A stretch of DNA of 6,388 bases. Origin: an uncultured Variovorax sp. (lineage in GTDB: Bacteria; Pseudomonadota; Gammaproteobacteria; Burkholderiales; Burkholderiaceae_C). A model generated the notes under the pieces. That model ran no database searches. It was not told the DNA's origin and worked only from the letters and a program-made list of their open reading frames with translations. A program made the position numbers and the translations under genes. Positions 5,057 to 6,388 of the stretch are shown here, in pieces. The stretch is taken from the NCBI GenBank assembly GCA_903872875.1, contig CAIQMJ010000575.1, positions 1 through 6,388 of the forward strand, in the 5' to 3' direction. The first letter of the stretch is position 1, and every line of letters begins with the position of its first letter.

Positions 5057-5644
5057 ATGCGCGTACTCGTCATCTACTGCCACCCGGTCGAAACCAGCTT
5101 CCATGCCGCCATGCACCAGGAAGTGCTGAAGAACCTGCGCGCGGCCGGGCACGAGGTGGACGACTGCGACCTCTACGCCGAGGGCTTCAACCCCGTGATG
5201 TCGCGCGAGGAGCGGCTCGGCTATCACGACGTGCCGGCCAACCGCCTGCCGCTGCAGTCGCACATCGATCGCCTGTTCTGGGCGGAAGCACTGGTGTTCT
5301 GCTTCCCGACCTGGTGCTTCGGCCTGCCGGCGATGCTCAAGGGCTACTTCGACCGGATGTTCATGCCCGGGGTGGCCTTCGACATCAGCGACCCGGCCAA
5401 CGTCAAGCCGTCGCTCACCCACATCAAGCGCATCTCGGCCGTGGTGACCTACGGCCGGCCGCGCTGGGTCGCGTGGTACATGGGCGACCCGCCGCGCAAG
5501 ATCATCACGCGCTACATGAAGCGCCTGACCGGCCAGGGCGCGCGCGTGGACTACCACGCCCACTACCACATGAACATCGCGACCGAGCCGCAGCTGAAGC
5601 GCTTCATGGCGCGGGTCGGCCAGGCCATGGCGAAGTTCGCCTGA
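5057..5644 (+). CDS. NAD(P)H-dependent flavodoxin-fold oxidoreductase (Flavodoxin_2 family)
   Basis: A 195-residue cytosolic flavoprotein of the NQO1/MdaB/KefF-like family, which moves two electrons from NAD(P)H through FMN or FAD to quinones or other acceptors. The first strand and flavin-phosphate loop are seen in VLVIYCHPVETSF (3-15). The central signature FPTWCFGLPAMLKGYFDRMFMPGVAF (83-108) has the aromatic-Gly-Pro-Ala and LKG-x-x-DR-x-F pattern of the family, and the length is normal. No signal peptide or membrane segment is present. ATG 5057 is the natural start, since the first beta-strand begins at once and the operator and promoter lie just upstream; the Shine-Dalgarno is poor. It is the first gene of the sigma-54 operon, 10 nt before the amidohydrolase. 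In the E. coli rut pathway a separate flavin reductase (RutF) supports pyrimidine ring opening, but this protein is not of that family, so any analogous role is only a hypothesis. Confidence 0.9.
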   Translation: MRVLVIYCHPVETSFHAAMHQEVLKNLRAAGHEVDDCDLYAEGFNPVMSREERLGYHDVPANRLPLQSHIDRLFWAEALVFCFPTWCFGLPAMLKGYFDRMFMPGVAFDISDPANVKPSLTHIKRISAVVTYGRPRWVAWYMGDPPRKIITRYMKRLTGQGARVDYHAHYHMNIATEPQLKRFMARVGQAMAKFA

Positions 5645-5654
5645 GGACGCACGC

Positions 5655-6388
5655 GTGCCCGAAATCGCTCCGGCCCTTCTCGACAACGTGCGGCTGCCGC
5701 GCTGGCTGCTGCCGGCCGGCTGGCCAGCGGACGGCGAAGACGGATCGCCCGCACTGGCCCGCGTCGGAATCGCACAGGGCCGCATCGCACGGCTCGTGCC
5801 GATGCCGGCCGCCTCGGCTGGCATGGCAGAAGGCGCGATCGACCTGCAGGGCACGCTCGCGCTGCCCGGCTTCGTCGACGCCCACACGCATCTCGACAAG
5901 GCGTTCACGCTGCCGCGCATGAAGAACGTACAGCCCGGCCTGCTCGGCGCGATCGACGCCATGCTGGCCGACCGGCCGCGCTGGACCGTGGCCGACGTGC
6001 GCGAGCGCGCCGCGCGCGGCCTGCAGTGGGCCTGGGAGTGCGGCAGCACGCGCGTGCGCACGCACATCGACTGGTGGGAGCCGGAATCGGTGCCGATCGC
6101 CTGGCGCGTGCTCGCCGATCTCGCCGCCGAATGGCGCGGCCGGGTGCAGCTCGAACAGGTCAGCCTGATCAAGCTGAGCCTGTTCGAGGACGCGATGCAG
6201 GCGCATGCCTTCGCGCGCATCGCGGCCGAGACCGGCCCTCATGCGCTGCTCGGCGGCTTCGTGCATTCGCACAACTGGAGCGAACGCGCGCTGCGCAACC
6301 TGCTGGCCGCGGCGCAGGCCTTCGACCTCGACGTCGACCTGCATGTCGACGAGGAACTCAACCCCGGCGCGGTCGGCCTCGCAACCAC
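5655..6388 (+). CDS. Cytosine-deaminase-like amidohydrolase, truncated by window end
   Basis: The first 244 residues of a metal-dependent amidohydrolase resembling cytosine deaminase CodA and related N-heterocycle hydrolases; the frame is still open at the window edge. After an N-terminal beta-sandwich segment (about 1-70) comes PGFVDAHTHLDKAF, with the metal pair His77/His79. VRTHID (134-139) follows at the position of CodA's VRTHVD. LHVDEE then supplies His230 and Glu233, corresponding to the CodA metal His and catalytic Glu of its HCDE motif. The later metal His and Asp would lie beyond the window. GTG 5655 is chosen as start, with AGGA (5644-5647) 7 nt before it and the previous stop overlapping that ribosome site; it is the first suitable start after the upstream gene. 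The likely reaction is hydrolytic deamination or ring opening of a cytosine-like substrate, releasing ammonia. Related amidohydrolases act on isoguanine, creatinine-like or triazine-like rings, so the substrate is not assured. Confidence 0.88.
   Translation, partial: MPEIAPALLDNVRLPRWLLPAGWPADGEDGSPALARVGIAQGRIARLVPMPAASAGMAEGAIDLQGTLALPGFVDAHTHLDKAFTLPRMKNVQPGLLGAIDAMLADRPRWTVADVRERAARGLQWAWECGSTRVRTHIDWWEPESVPIAWRVLADLAAEWRGRVQLEQVSLIKLSLFEDAMQAHAFARIAAETGPHALLGGFVHSHNWSERALRNLLAAAQAFDLDVDLHVDEELNPGAVGLAT

Noticed and set aside
4811..6220. Long minus-strand open frame (about 469 codons) opposite the oxidoreductase and amidohydrolase.
   Set aside because: There is no domain, the composition is typical of antisense frames in high-GC DNA, and it would cross the sigma-54 control region.

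Overview
The window is very GC-rich, with strong third-position G/C bias and dense, closely packed genes. It looks like a chromosomal segment of a beta-proteobacterium, most likely Burkholderiales of the Comamonadaceae or Variovorax kind. That placement is inferred from composition, gene style and the sigma-54/TetR arrangement, and is not proven. I see no tRNA, rRNA, insertion sequence, CRISPR array or phage gene.

Layout. (1) Positions 1-240 hold no convincing gene, only small repeats and hairpins. (2) Positions 241-2951 are a three-gene forward operon: a diacylglycerol-kinase-family lipid kinase, a calcineurin-like metallophosphoesterase that overlaps it by 4 nt (ATGA), and a PAP2 membrane phosphatase 9 nt further on. 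The set pairs a putative lipid kinase with two phosphatases, which suggests membrane-lipid or isoprenoid-phosphate turnover; the substrate is unknown. (3) Positions 2957-4027 on the minus strand carry a complete exported type II L-asparaginase (ansB), convergent with the PAP2 gene. (4) A roughly 260-bp divergent intergenic region separates ansB from a TetR-family regulator at 4290-4928 whose length and C-terminal half resemble E. coli RutR, the pyrimidine-sensing regulator. (5) Positions 4929-5056 hold a compact control region. It contains an NtrC-like dyad, a near-perfect sigma-54 promoter (TGGCACG-N4-TTGCA, GG-N10-GC), and a RutR-box-like operator lying on the predicted transcription start. 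(6) Downstream, a flavodoxin-fold NAD(P)H oxidoreductase (5057-5644) and a cytosine-deaminase-like amidohydrolase (5655 to the window end, truncated) form an operon 10 nt apart.

Reading the right half together: a nitrogen-scavenging operon appears to be switched on through sigma-54 when nitrogen is short, and held off by the adjacent TetR/RutR-like protein until its ligand, perhaps a pyrimidine or related N-heterocycle, is present. The neighbouring periplasmic asparaginase, which releases ammonia, fits the nitrogen theme. The control-region architecture is the most interesting feature here. The precise substrate of the amidohydrolase and the role of the flavoprotein cannot be settled from this window.
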